Source: JBOHBN01 sp050698355 (lineage in GTDB: Bacteria; Actinomycetota; Actinomycetes; Streptosporangiales; WHST01). From it: 25,066 nucleotides of DNA. Each line of letters starts with the position of its first letter. Position 1 is the stretch's first letter. Shown here one piece after another: positions 1-7,447 of the stretch. The notes beneath the pieces are model-generated. The model searched no databases. It was not told the origin of the DNA and was given only the letters and a program-made list of their open reading frames with translations. Location of the stretch: NCBI GenBank assembly GCA_050698355.1, contig JBOHBN010000352.1, positions 1 to 25,066 of the forward strand, in the 5' to 3' direction. Made by a program: the position numbers and the translations under genes.

Positions 1-112
1 GTGCGTACGCTTCCTGCAACACCCCGACCACCCGGTCGCGCTCGACGGTGGAGACGCGAAGCCACGGCTGGGTGACGAAACCGGTAGCCGGCCGAGCTGC
101 TAGGTGAGTCAT
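1..112 (-). CDS. DUF1707 (SHOCT-like) domain protein, 5' end only
   Basis: Only the first 37 codons lie in the window; the gene runs off the left edge. Residues about 17-37 read WLRVSTVERDRVVGVLQEAYA. This resembles the DUF1707 domain of actinobacteria (R-V-S-x-x-E-R-x-x-V-V-x-x-L-x-x-A-Y-A), a short helical module of unknown function usually placed before membrane segments. The ATG at 112 is chosen because GGAGG lies 7 nt upstream. An in-frame ATG at 157 would add 15 residues but has a weaker ribosome site. It is divergent from the acetyltransferase. The family call rests on one motif and the rest of the protein cannot be seen. Confidence 0.6.
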   Translation of the reverse strand, partial: MTHLAARPATGFVTQPWLRVSTVERDRVVGVLQEAYA

Positions 113-293
113 CGGGTGGCCTCCAAGATGCTCGTGCAGGGAGAGGGTGGCTTTCATCGTCTCTCATTTCCCGCGCTCCTGCATCGGGGTCTTCCCTGAT
201 CTTCTGCTCGTCACAGGGGTCACCCATGCAGCACGGGTGGTCACGGTTGGACAACGCCCGGGTGGCCGCGGCACGGCGGCTCCAGTACGCACG

Positions 294-299
294 TACCCT
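294..299 (+). promoter_or_regulatory. -10-like TACCCT, probable leaderless start of the acetyltransferase gene
   Basis: TACCCT ends 6 nt before the ATG at 306, and there is no Shine-Dalgarno sequence in front of that ATG. Transcription would begin at or next to the start codon. No convincing -35 is visible at 16-18 nt spacing. This is inference from spacing only. Confidence 0.35.
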
Positions 300-305
300 G
301 TGCCG

Positions 306-785
306 ATGCGTATCCGGGATCTCACCAACGACGACCTGCCGCGCGTGCTGGAGCTGAACAACGCCGCAACGCCCGCCGTCAGCCCGCTCGACCGGGCGGG
401 GTTGGACAAGCTGGCGGAGATGGCCGTGGTGCAGCTCGGCGCGGAGGCCGACGGCGCCGTCGTCGGGTTCGCGCTCGGCTTCGGCCCCGGCGCGCCGTAC
501 GGCAGCGAGAACTACCGGTACTTCGCCGAGCGGCTGGCCGACTTCTGCTACATCGACAGGATCGTCGTGGACCCCACGTACTACCGTCGCGGCATCGGGT
601 CGGCGCTGTACGACGAGGTCGAGCGTCGCTGCACCGCGGCCGTGCTCACCTGCGAGGTGAACATCAAGCCGCGCAACGAGGAGTCGCTCGCCTTCCACGC
701 CAAGCGCGGCTTCGCCGAGGTGGACACCCAGGAGACCGGCGGCGGCACGACGACCGTCGCGCTGATGCAGAAGCCCCTGCGCTGA
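306..785 (+). CDS. GNAT family N-acetyltransferase
   Basis: A 159-residue protein of the usual single-domain GNAT length. It should transfer an acetyl group from acetyl-CoA to an amine; the acceptor is unknown. Motif A, which binds the acetyl-CoA pyrophosphate, is seen as IDRIVVDPTYYRRGIGSALY (about residues 82-101). It is followed by a beta-strand/helix LTCEVNIKPRNEESLAFHAKRGF that is typical of GNAT motif B. The reading frame is open from 147, but the extra N-terminal residues look non-coding, and the ATG at 306 begins MRIRDLTNDD, a typical GNAT first strand. It is a cytoplasmic stand-alone gene convergent with the monooxygenase. The fold is secure; the substrate is not predictable. Confidence 0.88.
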   Translation: MRIRDLTNDDLPRVLELNNAATPAVSPLDRAGLDKLAEMAVVQLGAEADGAVVGFALGFGPGAPYGSENYRYFAERLADFCYIDRIVVDPTYYRRGIGSALYDEVERRCTAAVLTCEVNIKPRNEESLAFHAKRGFAEVDTQETGGGTTTVALMQKPLR

Positions 786-1005
786 CCCTCTCTCTCTGAT
801 GATCATGCAGGGGCGGACCTCCGGCGGCCACGTGGGCAGTTCGTCACGTTACCGCGGCCGCAGGGTCGACCGTCTCGGAAGCCGGTCAAGCCCGGCGAAA
901 CCGACCTCCAGCCGACGCCACACCGTCACCCGACGTCGTCGACAAGCCGGTGGCTCAGCGGTGCCCGCTGCACTCGAACAGGCATACCGATGGTGACGTG
1001 CAGCG
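786..1005. other. Intergenic gap between convergent genes
   Basis: No supported gene. It begins with a short TC-rich run, then a lone TGATCATGCAGG (800-811). That run resembles one arm of the 50-bp palindromes found near 9.9 and 13.7 kb, but no partner arm follows. No U-tailed hairpin terminator is evident. Confidence 0.4.
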
Positions 1006-2601
1006 TTATCCGTTGGGGTTCGTTTGCTGAGACGGCTCACGGCCGGTCGTCCGTGGAGCTGGTTGTCTTGCTGGTGAGCCGAACCAGCGATGTAGGGCGT
1101 GTGTCAGCCCGGCGGTGGTTGAGTCACTGGTGGAGGTCCAGGCGATGTAACCGTCGGGGCGGAGCAGCATGGCGGCCGGCGCGGTCTGGGCCGTAGGGAT
1201 CGCGGTGATGACGTCAACGCGGTCGCTCCAGGGTGCAGCTGCCTTGGTCAGGGTTGGTTGTCCGGTGAGGTCCAGGAGAACGCCTCGTGCCGATCGCATC
1301 AGCTCAGTGGTGCGAGTGGCACCCGTGGTGGTGTGCAGCGACAGGTCGGGCAGGAGTCGCCCGAGTAGTGGGTGTGGGTCAATTTCCTGGGTCTCGTCGG
1401 AAGGGGTCATGTCGTAGCGATTGTCCGCGCCGGCGAGCATCTCACCGACGTGACGAAGCGGCTCTGGGTAGCCCACGAGTTCGCGAAAGAGAGCGCGGAG
1501 AGCCTTACCGTCCTCGCCGGCCACCTTACCCAGCGCGCGCTGCGCCCGGGACTGCAACAGAGCGCGCGTCCCTGCCTGGTGCCGTTCGGTGTGGTAGCTG
1601 TCCAGCAGCCCGACTGGGGCCCACCCGTGCAGATCAGCAGCGAGCTTCCACCCGAGGTTGACCGCGTCCATCAGGCCGATGTTGAGCCCGGCTCCGCCGG
1701 CGGGGAACAGGTGTGCGGCGTCACCGGCGATGAACACCTTGCCGGCCTGGTAGGTGTCGGCCAGTCGTGCCTGTACCTGCGTTCTCGACAGCCAAATCGG
1801 CTCGCCCATCGGTACCTCGGTGTCGAGCACCCGAGTGACGGCATCGGACATCTCGGTCAGTGTCACCTGGGTGTCGATGTCGACCGGCGGTGGGTCGTCT
1901 TCGGTGGCGGCGATGATCAGCACGCCGGGGGTAAAGGATGCGAGGGAGAGTCTTCCCCGCTCAGTGCTGGTGAACCCGGGCTGCAGCCTGCGCCCGCCGG
2001 GCAGTTCGACCTCGCCGTCGTCGAGCATGGTAAGCGCATCGGGGATGTGGACGTGGCCGAGGCGAGTCAGTTCTGGGTACGTCTCGCCGGAGAAGCCGAT
2101 CCCGGCCTGCTCACGGACCAGGCTGCGCCCTCCGTCGCAACCGACCAGGTACCGGCAGTCCAGCCGGTACTTCCCGGCCGAGCCGTCGATGTCGACGCTG
2201 ACGCCCTCGGCGTCCTGGGTCACAGTGCGCACCGTATGCCCGCGCTCGATGGCGGCGCCGAGCTCGCCGGCGCGCTCGGCTAGGAGCTGCTCCAGTTGTG
2301 GCTGCGGGATCAACAGCAGGTCCAGGGGGCTCGAGTCCAGCCGCGAGAAATCCAGCGGTAGATCGCCGAACTGGAAGCCAGGCGCAGGCCCAGCGAAGCG
2401 GCTTCCGACGCTGAACCGTTCGAGCAGGCCACGCTGATCCAACAACGTCACGATCTGCCCCATCAGCCCGTTGGCCTTCGGGAGCGTGCGTGGCTGCGGC
2501 GCCTGCTCCAGCACCACCACGTCCACTCCAGCCAGGCGTAGCTCACAGGCGGCCATCAAACCGACCGGCCCAGCACCCACCACCACGACGTCGGTTGTCA
2601 T
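1006..2601 (-). CDS. FAD-dependent aromatic monooxygenase (class A; Rox/PheA/TfdB type)
   Basis: A 531-residue flavoprotein hydroxylase expected to use NAD(P)H and O2 to hydroxylate an aromatic substrate. Visible motifs are the dinucleotide fold GAGPVG (residues 9-14) with the ribose-binding E32, the DG motif in LVGCDGGRS (D156-G157) and the GD motif in VFIAGDAAHLFPAGGAGLN (G293-D294). A C-terminal part of about 150 residues fits the thioredoxin-like tail of this class. The ATG at 2601 has GGAG 10 nt upstream; the longer open frame reaches into the Clp-N gene and is not used. It is last in a minus-strand set with the HTH and Clp-N genes, after a 70-bp gap. The family includes rifampicin monooxygenases and polyketide hydroxylases, which cannot be separated by eye. 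Base composition is lower in G+C than most of the window, so acquisition is possible. Confidence 0.9.
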   Translation of the reverse strand: MTTDVVVVGAGPVGLMAACELRLAGVDVVVLEQAPQPRTLPKANGLMGQIVTLLDQRGLLERFSVGSRFAGPAPGFQFGDLPLDFSRLDSSPLDLLLIPQPQLEQLLAERAGELGAAIERGHTVRTVTQDAEGVSVDIDGSAGKYRLDCRYLVGCDGGRSLVREQAGIGFSGETYPELTRLGHVHIPDALTMLDDGEVELPGGRRLQPGFTSTERGRLSLASFTPGVLIIAATEDDPPPVDIDTQVTLTEMSDAVTRVLDTEVPMGEPIWLSRTQVQARLADTYQAGKVFIAGDAAHLFPAGGAGLNIGLMDAVNLGWKLAADLHGWAPVGLLDSYHTERHQAGTRALLQSRAQRALGKVAGEDGKALRALFRELVGYPEPLRHVGEMLAGADNRYDMTPSDETQEIDPHPLLGRLLPDLSLHTTTGATRTTELMRSARGVLLDLTGQPTLTKAAAPWSDRVDVITAIPTAQTAPAAMLLRPDGYIAWTSTSDSTTAGLTHALHRWFGSPARQPAPRTTGREPSQQTNPNG

Positions 2602-2671
2602 CGAGCAAGGTCTCCTGTTCCGCTCCACCACTGATGCCGGCCGTCGGTGGGTGGGCTCGCGCCAGTCGTCG

Positions 2672-3145
2672 TCACGATCGCCGACCCTCGAGGCGCGCGG
2701 CCAGATCCGCCCGATCGGTGCCGGCGAGAGCGAGCAGGCGCGTGACCGTTCCTGCCTCGACGGAGACAACCGCGCGTAGCAGCTCGGTGGTGGTGAGCTT
2801 GTCCCGGCGTCGACCCGCATTCGCCACCACGCGGGCCAGCGCCTGCTTGCTCGAGGTCGCCAGCGGCAACCTGCCTCTGGTCTTCGGCGCCACGGGCAGC
2901 TCAAGGGCAGCCGTGTCGATGCCGACGAAAGCCAGGCTTCGGGCACGCTCGTCATCGAGCAGCCGGACGAGCCGATCATGCGACAGCCCAACTTGCTGCA
3001 GGGTACTCCCGGCTGCCGTATCCGGTTGAGCCGCGAGCGCGAGCAGCAGGTGCTCCGCCTCGATAGCCTTGGCCCCCAATGCCTGCGCCTCGGCTTGCGC
3101 CGACTTCACCAGCGGACGCAGCGGCTGCTCGGCTCTGCTAGCCAT
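2672..3145 (-). CDS. Clp N-terminal (repeat) domain protein without ATPase
   Basis: A 157-residue protein containing a Clp-N-like helical repeat: AEHLLLALAAQPDTAAGSTL near residues 30-50, followed by a second half with LATSSKQALARVVANAG and TTTELLRAVVSVEAGTVTRLL. In ClpA/ClpC this module binds substrates and adaptors. Here there is no AAA+ ATPase, so an adaptor or regulatory role is more likely than proteolysis. The ATG at 3145 overlaps the end of the HTH gene by 8 bases, so the two are probably translationally coupled. The monooxygenase follows 70 bp downstream. Its exact function is unknown. Confidence 0.8.
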   Translation of the reverse strand: MASRAEQPLRPLVKSAQAEAQALGAKAIEAEHLLLALAAQPDTAAGSTLQQVGLSHDRLVRLLDDERARSLAFVGIDTAALELPVAPKTRGRLPLATSSKQALARVVANAGRRRDKLTTTELLRAVVSVEAGTVTRLLALAGTDRADLAARLEGRRS

Positions 3146-3377
3146 CGTTTCGTCGCCGAAGCTTGATCCCTGCATCAGCCAGACGCGCGGAGTGCTTCTT
3201 GTACACACCCTGACGAGTGACACCCAGTGCATCGGCCACCGTCGGCCACGACCAGCCGGTTCTCATCGCCTGTTCAATCTGCAGATCCTCCAACCGATCC
3301 GCCAATCGACGCAGCGCGACTACCGCGGCCAACCCGTCGGCGATGCTCGACAACCCCGGCCGCTCGCCTTCTGACAT
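3138..3377 (-). CDS. Small helix-turn-helix DNA-binding protein
   Basis: A 79-residue protein with a clear HTH: WPTVADALGVTRQGVYKKHS at about residues 44-63. The N-terminal half is helical (ALRRLADRLEDLQIEQAMRTG). It probably regulates its own three-gene set. The ATG at 3377 has no Shine-Dalgarno, but it sits 7 nt after a -10 element paired with a TTGTCA -35, so the message is predicted to be leaderless. Two overlapping perfect palindromes cover that -10 element and are the obvious candidate binding site. HTH plus Clp-N pairs are a recurring actinobacterial arrangement. The regulated signal is unknown. Confidence 0.82.
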   Translation of the reverse strand: MSEGERPGLSSIADGLAAVVALRRLADRLEDLQIEQAMRTGWSWPTVADALGVTRQGVYKKHSARLADAGIKLRRRNDG

Positions 3378-3382
3378 GTAAG

Positions 3383-3399
3383 CAACTGTAGTTGACTAC
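3383..3399. promoter_or_regulatory. Overlapping palindromic operator candidates
   Basis: CAACTGTAGTTG (3383-3394) and GTAGTTGACTAC (3388-3399) are each perfect inverted repeats with 5-bp arms and a 2-bp centre, sharing the half-site GTAGTTG. They cover the -10 hexamer and the downstream end of the spacer of the HTH promoter, which is a classic repressor position. The HTH protein encoded directly downstream is the likely ligand (inference). Confidence 0.5.
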
Positions 3400-3413
3400 G
3401 CTCGCTTTGACAA
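3385..3413 (-). promoter_or_regulatory. Promoter of the HTH/Clp-N/monooxygenase set (leaderless)
   Basis: On the minus strand, TTGTCA (3413-3408) is followed by exactly 17 nt and then TACAGT (3390-3385). Another 7 nt lead to the ATG at 3377. The hexamers match the housekeeping consensus at 5/6 and 4/6. The position puts the transcription start at or beside the A of the start codon. Confidence 0.6.
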
Positions 3414-3691
3414 CCCAGGTTGCTAATACGAAACAGTTCACGGAGGAAGCGATGGTCCCGTTGTAGGAGAAATCGCCGCTCCTCATCCAGGGCGCCGGCG
3501 CGGACGGTGGATCGGGGGCTAAGCCTCGTCCACGTGGAACTTGACGCCGAGACCCCCGCCAAAGACGGTCTCTGAAAATGCTGGGGTCGTCGCGAGGTGG
3601 AAGCACACGAGCGCCGCCCCAGGGTGCGTCAGCGAGCCGGACCGCTGCAAGCCACAGCCGCAACAAGTCGGTCAGATCGCAACAGCTTCCG
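3414..3691. other. Gap with possible decayed coding sequence
   Basis: No intact gene. A good ribosome site (CGGAGGAAG) precedes an ATG at 3452, but that frame stops after four codons. Beyond the stop, the same frame reads PLLIQGAGADGG, reminiscent of the oxyanion-hole region of alpha/beta hydrolases, before stopping again. This could be the remnant of a plus-strand gene once divergent from the HTH gene. The evidence is one short motif, so the call is weak. Confidence 0.2.
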
Positions 3692-5479
3692 CTAGGCGAG
3701 GGCGAAGGCCGGGGCGGTCTCGAGCAGCTCGCGGGTGTACGGGTGCGCCGGTGCGGTCAGCACCTCCTCGGTAGGTCCCTGCTCCACCACCCGGCCGTCG
3801 CGGAGCACGGCGACCCGGGAGGCGACGCTGCCGGCAAGCGCGATGTCCTGCGTGACGAACAGCATCGCGAAGCCCATCCGGCTGCTCAACCGCCGCAGTA
3901 GCTCCACGATCTCGGCCTGCACGGGCATGTCGAGCCTGCCGGTGATCTCGTCGCAGACGAGCAGGTCGGGTGCGGTGACCAGGCCGCGCGCGATCGCCAC
4001 CCTCTGCCGTTCCCCAGCCGACAGCTGCGCCGGGTAGCGGCCGGCCACCCCGGGCGGCAGCTCCACGAGCTGCAGCACCGAGCGCGCGACCTCACCGGAC
4101 TGGCGCCGGGAGACCCGCGACAGCACGCGAAGCGGCCGCACGACGGACTCGGCGACGGTACGGCGCGGATCGAGCGACGCATCCGGGTCGGGGAAGACGT
4201 ACGACACGCACTTGCGCAGGTCCACGGTCCGATTGGCGGCGCCGAACCGCAGCGGCAGCCCGCGAAACCACATCGCGCCGGCGACGGCGGAGTGCAAGCC
4301 GGCGATGACGCGGGCAAGCGCCGTGGTGCCGGAATCCGGGTCGCCGAGCAGGGCCGTGCTCGCGCCCACGCCGACCTCCAGGTCCACGCTGTCCAGCACG
4401 CCTTCCCGCCCGTACCGCGCGGTGAGGTCCTCGACGCGTAGCAGCGGCGGGAGCTCCTCGAGGTGCCGCGGCGCGAGCGGGCGTACCGTCGCCACTGGCT
4501 TGACCTGGGCGCTGTGCATGCACCGCGCCCAGTGGCGGGCGCCGACCAGGTCGAGCTCGGGCAGCCGGAGCACGCAGTCGGGGGTCGCGAGCGGGCAGCG
4601 CGGCTCGAACCGGCAGCCACCCGGGCGGCTCGTCCCGTGAGGCGCCGCCCCCGGTATCCCGCGCAGCTCTCGGCGCGCTGCGAGATCGGGGACAGCCGCG
4701 ACGAGTCGCGCGGTGTACGGGTGCCGCGGGTCGCGCGCGAGGTCGTCGGTGGCCGCCTTCTCCACGATCGTGCCCGCGTACATCACCGCGATGTCTTCGG
4801 ACACGTCGGCGACCACCGCGAGGTCACGCCCGAGGACGAGTGCCGCGCAGCCGCTGTGCTCGGCCAGCTCCCGGACGGTGTCGAGCAGGTGCCCGCGGGT
4901 GGTCGCGTCCAGACCGCTGGTCGGGTCGTCGAGCACGACGAGCGCGGGGTGCGGCGCGAACGCCATCGCGATGCTCATCCGCCGCAGCTCGCCGGGCGAC
5001 AGCTCGTGCGGCCGCCGGCGCTGGAAGGCGGCGTCGGACGGCAAACCGACCTCGCGGAGCAGCCGCTCCACTCGCGCGTCACAGTCGTAGCCGTCGACCC
5101 CACCTGCTCGCGTCGCCTCGCACAGCTGCCGACCCACCGGTGTCGCCGGGTTCAGCGCGGCCTCCGCCTGCTGCGGCACGTAGCTCAGCACCGTGCCGCG
5201 CCACCCACGAAGCTCGTTACGCGGCAGGCTCAGCACGTCGATGCCGCCGAGCATGACGCTGCCGGACGCGATGCGCGTGCCCCGCCGCACCATGCCGAGC
5301 AGGGCGAGCCCCGCCGCGGTCTTCCCCGAACCGGACTCGCCGACGAGGCCGACGATGCGCCCGGCGGGCGCGTCCAGGCTCAGGTCCTCCACGATCGGCG
5401 CACCACCTGCGGTTTCGACGCGCAGCCCCCGCACGGCCACGCCGGTCGTCGTGGCACGCCGCTCCTCTATCGCGGTCAT
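3692..5479 (-). CDS. Fused DppD-DppF-type ABC importer ATPase with degenerate second domain
   Basis: A 595-residue protein with two nucleotide-binding domains that should energise the permeases encoded just upstream. Domain 1 has Walker A GESGSGKT (47-54), Q-loop Q104, signature LSPGE (160-164) and a Walker B ending D184-D185, with Asp where the catalytic Glu is usual. Its switch position is R218 instead of His. The oligopeptide-type tail with cysteines (RPGGCRFEPRCPLATPDC) follows near 286-302. Domain 2 has Walker A GDPDSGTT (379-386), lacking the Lys. The Q-loop Gln is replaced by P430 and the switch His by Q544; signature LSAGE (486-490) and Walker B D510-E511 are kept. Start: the ATG at 5479 overlaps the stop of the permease gene (ATGA) after AGGGGGGA. 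The role is secure; its catalytic state is open. Confidence 0.9.
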   Translation of the reverse strand: MTAIEERRATTTGVAVRGLRVETAGGAPIVEDLSLDAPAGRIVGLVGESGSGKTAAGLALLGMVRRGTRIASGSVMLGGIDVLSLPRNELRGWRGTVLSYVPQQAEAALNPATPVGRQLCEATRAGGVDGYDCDARVERLLREVGLPSDAAFQRRRPHELSPGELRRMSIAMAFAPHPALVVLDDPTSGLDATTRGHLLDTVRELAEHSGCAALVLGRDLAVVADVSEDIAVMYAGTIVEKAATDDLARDPRHPYTARLVAAVPDLAARRELRGIPGAAPHGTSRPGGCRFEPRCPLATPDCVLRLPELDLVGARHWARCMHSAQVKPVATVRPLAPRHLEELPPLLRVEDLTARYGREGVLDSVDLEVGVGASTALLGDPDSGTTALARVIAGLHSAVAGAMWFRGLPLRFGAANRTVDLRKCVSYVFPDPDASLDPRRTVAESVVRPLRVLSRVSRRQSGEVARSVLQLVELPPGVAGRYPAQLSAGERQRVAIARGLVTAPDLLVCDEITGRLDMPVQAEIVELLRRLSSRMGFAMLFVTQDIALAGSVASRVAVLRDGRVVEQGPTEEVLTAPAHPYTRELLETAPAFALA

Positions 5480-6357
5480 TCCATTCCCCCCTGTTCGCAC
5501 CCCCGCGCGATACCGTCACCCAACAAGCTGACACCGGCGGCGAGCAGCCCGATGGCGATCGCGGGCAGCAGTACCGGCCACGGGCGTACAGCCATGGCGG
5601 CGAGGTTCTCGTGGATCATCAACCCCCAGCCCGCGACGGGCGGCTGCACGCCGAGCCCGACAACGCCGAGGCCGGTCACCAGCGCTACCGAGTACGCGAA
5701 CCGCCGGCCGGTCTCGGTCAGGAGCGGCCCGGCGATGTTCGGCACCACGTCGGCCAGCCGCACCCGCCACCGGCGTAGCCCGATCGCTTCGGCCGCCTCG
5801 ACATGGTCGCGCTCGGCGACCCCCAGGACCGCCGAGCGGACGGTTCGTGCGGTGCGCGGCGCGTGCGCGAGCCCGATCGCCGCGACGATCACCCACGGGT
5901 GCGGGCCCCACACGGCCAGGAACAGCAACGCGAGCACGACCTGCGGGAAGGCCAGCACGATGTCACCGAGGCGCGCGAGCAGCCCGTCCACCCAGGTGCG
6001 CGTGTAGCCGGCGACGAGGCCGACGAACGCGCCGATCGCCACGCCCACGGCCGTGCACAGCACCGCGAGGGCGAGCACCGTTCGACCGCCCCAGAGGAAC
6101 CGGCTGAACACGTCCCTGCCGAGGTTGTCGGTCCCCAGGATCGCCTGCCCGCCTTGCGCCTGGAACGGCTCGCCGACCGTCTCGGTCCCGGCGTACGGCG
6201 CGACGACCGGGCCGACCAACGCGACCAGCACGACAAGGCCGGCAAGCACCAGACCCACCCGTGCCCTGGCCTGCCCCAGCGCCCGCCGCAGCAGGCCGGT
6301 CTCGCGCCGTGCCGCATCCGGCGCGGCGTCGATCTCGCGGGCCACGGTCACGCTCAC
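5476..6357 (-). CDS. ABC transporter permease, DppC/OppC type
   Basis: A 293-residue inner-membrane permease with about six helices. It has the OppC-type N-terminus (a helix about residues 33-55 followed by LGTDNLGRDVFSRFLWGGR) and the EAA loop EAAEAIGLRRWRVRLADVVPNI that docks on the ATPase. The start is a GTG at 6357 whose bases overlap the stop of the preceding small ORF (GTGA). The stop overlaps the ATPase start (ATGA). The protein ends unusually with GCEQGGME. It pairs with the DppB-like permease to import a peptide- or opine-like solute. The function class is secure; the substrate is not known. Confidence 0.93.
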   Translation of the reverse strand: MSVTVAREIDAAPDAARRETGLLRRALGQARARVGLVLAGLVVLVALVGPVVAPYAGTETVGEPFQAQGGQAILGTDNLGRDVFSRFLWGGRTVLALAVLCTAVGVAIGAFVGLVAGYTRTWVDGLLARLGDIVLAFPQVVLALLFLAVWGPHPWVIVAAIGLAHAPRTARTVRSAVLGVAERDHVEAAEAIGLRRWRVRLADVVPNIAGPLLTETGRRFAYSVALVTGLGVVGLGVQPPVAGWGLMIHENLAAMAVRPWPVLLPAIAIGLLAAGVSLLGDGIARGCEQGGME

Positions 6358-6476
6358 TGGCTTGCCCCGCGTTCGCTTCCTCGCTCGCCTACGGCAGGTG
6401 CCCCGACCGGGTCATCACTACGCTGCCTTGCTTTCGCGCCACCCACCTGCGGCTCGCTCCTCAGCTCCTTGCTCAT
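6354..6476 (-). CDS. 40-residue MIRU-like ORF coupled between two permease genes
   Basis: The ATG at 6476 overlaps the stop of the DppB-like gene (ATGA), and the TGA at 6354 overlaps the GTG of the DppC-like gene (GTGA). A complete frame of 40 codons therefore fits exactly between them. The peptide starts MSKELRSEPQVGG and ends VGERGSERGASQ; it is charged, with no membrane segment or known domain. Placement by overlapping stop/start codons within an operon is the hallmark described for mycobacterial interspersed repetitive units (MIRUs), first seen in the senX3-regX3 operon. The stretch GGGGCACC within the element also recalls MIRU sequence from memory. It is either an inserted repeat that keeps translational coupling or a small subunit; the repeat is favoured. 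Copy number cannot be tested here. Confidence 0.6.
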   Translation of the reverse strand: MSKELRSEPQVGGAKARQRSDDPVGAPAVGERGSERGASQ

Positions 6477-7423
6477 CGCGCCGTCCTCATCTCAGGGCTC
6501 GTCAGCGCCCGCAGCACGTCGGCCAGCGCGTGCAGCACCAGGTACGCGGCCGCGATGACCAGCACGAGCGCCTGCAGGGTGGGCAGGTCGCGGGAGGCGA
6601 CGGCGTCGACCAGGCCCCGGCCGATGCCCGGGTAGGCGAACAGGTACTCGACGATCACGAGCCCGCCGGTGAGCCAGGCGAGCTGCAGCGCGGCGGCCTG
6701 CGCCACCGCACCGATCGCGTTCGGCGCGACGTACCGCCGCAGCACGGTACGTTCTGGCACGCCCCGCAACCGTGCCTGCTGCACGAACGCGCTCCCCGCC
6801 ACGCCGGCAACCGCCGTACGCATGCGCTGCACGGTGTGCGGCAGCACACCGATCGCCAGCGTCACCGCCGGCAGGACGAGCGCGGCCGGATGTCCCCAGA
6901 CCGACCCGCTGACACCGGTGGGGGTGGCCGCCGGGAACCAGTGCAGCACCGCCGTGGAGAAGAGCAGGATCGCGAGGATGCCGACCACGAACTGCGGCAC
7001 TGCGGCTGCCACCGGCCGCGCAGCCGAGGAGGCACGGTCGATGACGCCCCCGCGGCGCCAGGCCGTCACCGTCCCCAGCAGGATTGCCACCGGCGTCGCT
7101 ACGACGGCGGACAGGGCCACGAGCACCGCCGAGTTCGCCGCACGCTCGCCGATCAGCGCCGCGACCGGCCGGCCGGTCGCGAGCGAGTCACCGAGCTCGC
7201 CGGTAAACAGGTCACCGAGCCAACTCGCGTACCGGACGGGCAGCGACTGGTTCACGTGCAGCTGCGCGCGTAGCGCGACGAGGCGCTCGGGGCTGGCGTC
7301 CCGGCCGATGAGCGCCCGCGCCGCATCGCCCGGCAGCACCAGGCTCGCCGCGAAGACGAGCACGGACACCGCGAACAGCACGATCAGGCCGATGAGCAGT
7401 CGCCGACCGACGATCCGGGCCAC
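6473..7423 (-). CDS. ABC transporter permease, DppB/OppB type
   Basis: A 316-residue permease. The N-terminal helix (about 8-30) is followed by the family's LPGDAARALIGRDASPE block. There are further helices and an EAA-like loop (QQARLRGVPERTVLRRYVAPNAIGA), then VEYLFAYPGIGRGLVDAVASRD, characteristic of DppB. It starts with GTG at 7423 behind GAGGTGG, 24 bp after the binding-protein gene, and its stop overlaps the small ORF. The sequence runs full length with no disruption. Confidence 0.93.
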   Translation of the reverse strand: MARIVGRRLLIGLIVLFAVSVLVFAASLVLPGDAARALIGRDASPERLVALRAQLHVNQSLPVRYASWLGDLFTGELGDSLATGRPVAALIGERAANSAVLVALSAVVATPVAILLGTVTAWRRGGVIDRASSAARPVAAAVPQFVVGILAILLFSTAVLHWFPAATPTGVSGSVWGHPAALVLPAVTLAIGVLPHTVQRMRTAVAGVAGSAFVQQARLRGVPERTVLRRYVAPNAIGAVAQAAALQLAWLTGGLVIVEYLFAYPGIGRGLVDAVASRDLPTLQALVLVIAAAYLVLHALADVLRALTSPEMRTAR

Positions 7424-7447
7424 GTCATACCACCTCGCTGTCGTACC

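Noticed and set aside
800..811. Third copy of the 50-bp palindrome
   Set aside because: Only one arm-like 12-mer (TGATCATGCAGG) is present; no core GCTATAAC and no inverted partner within 100 bp.
1372..2437. Long plus-strand open frames opposite the monooxygenase
   Set aside because: They are antisense shadows of a gene with clear FAD motifs on the minus strand, and their translations show no domain or ribosome site.
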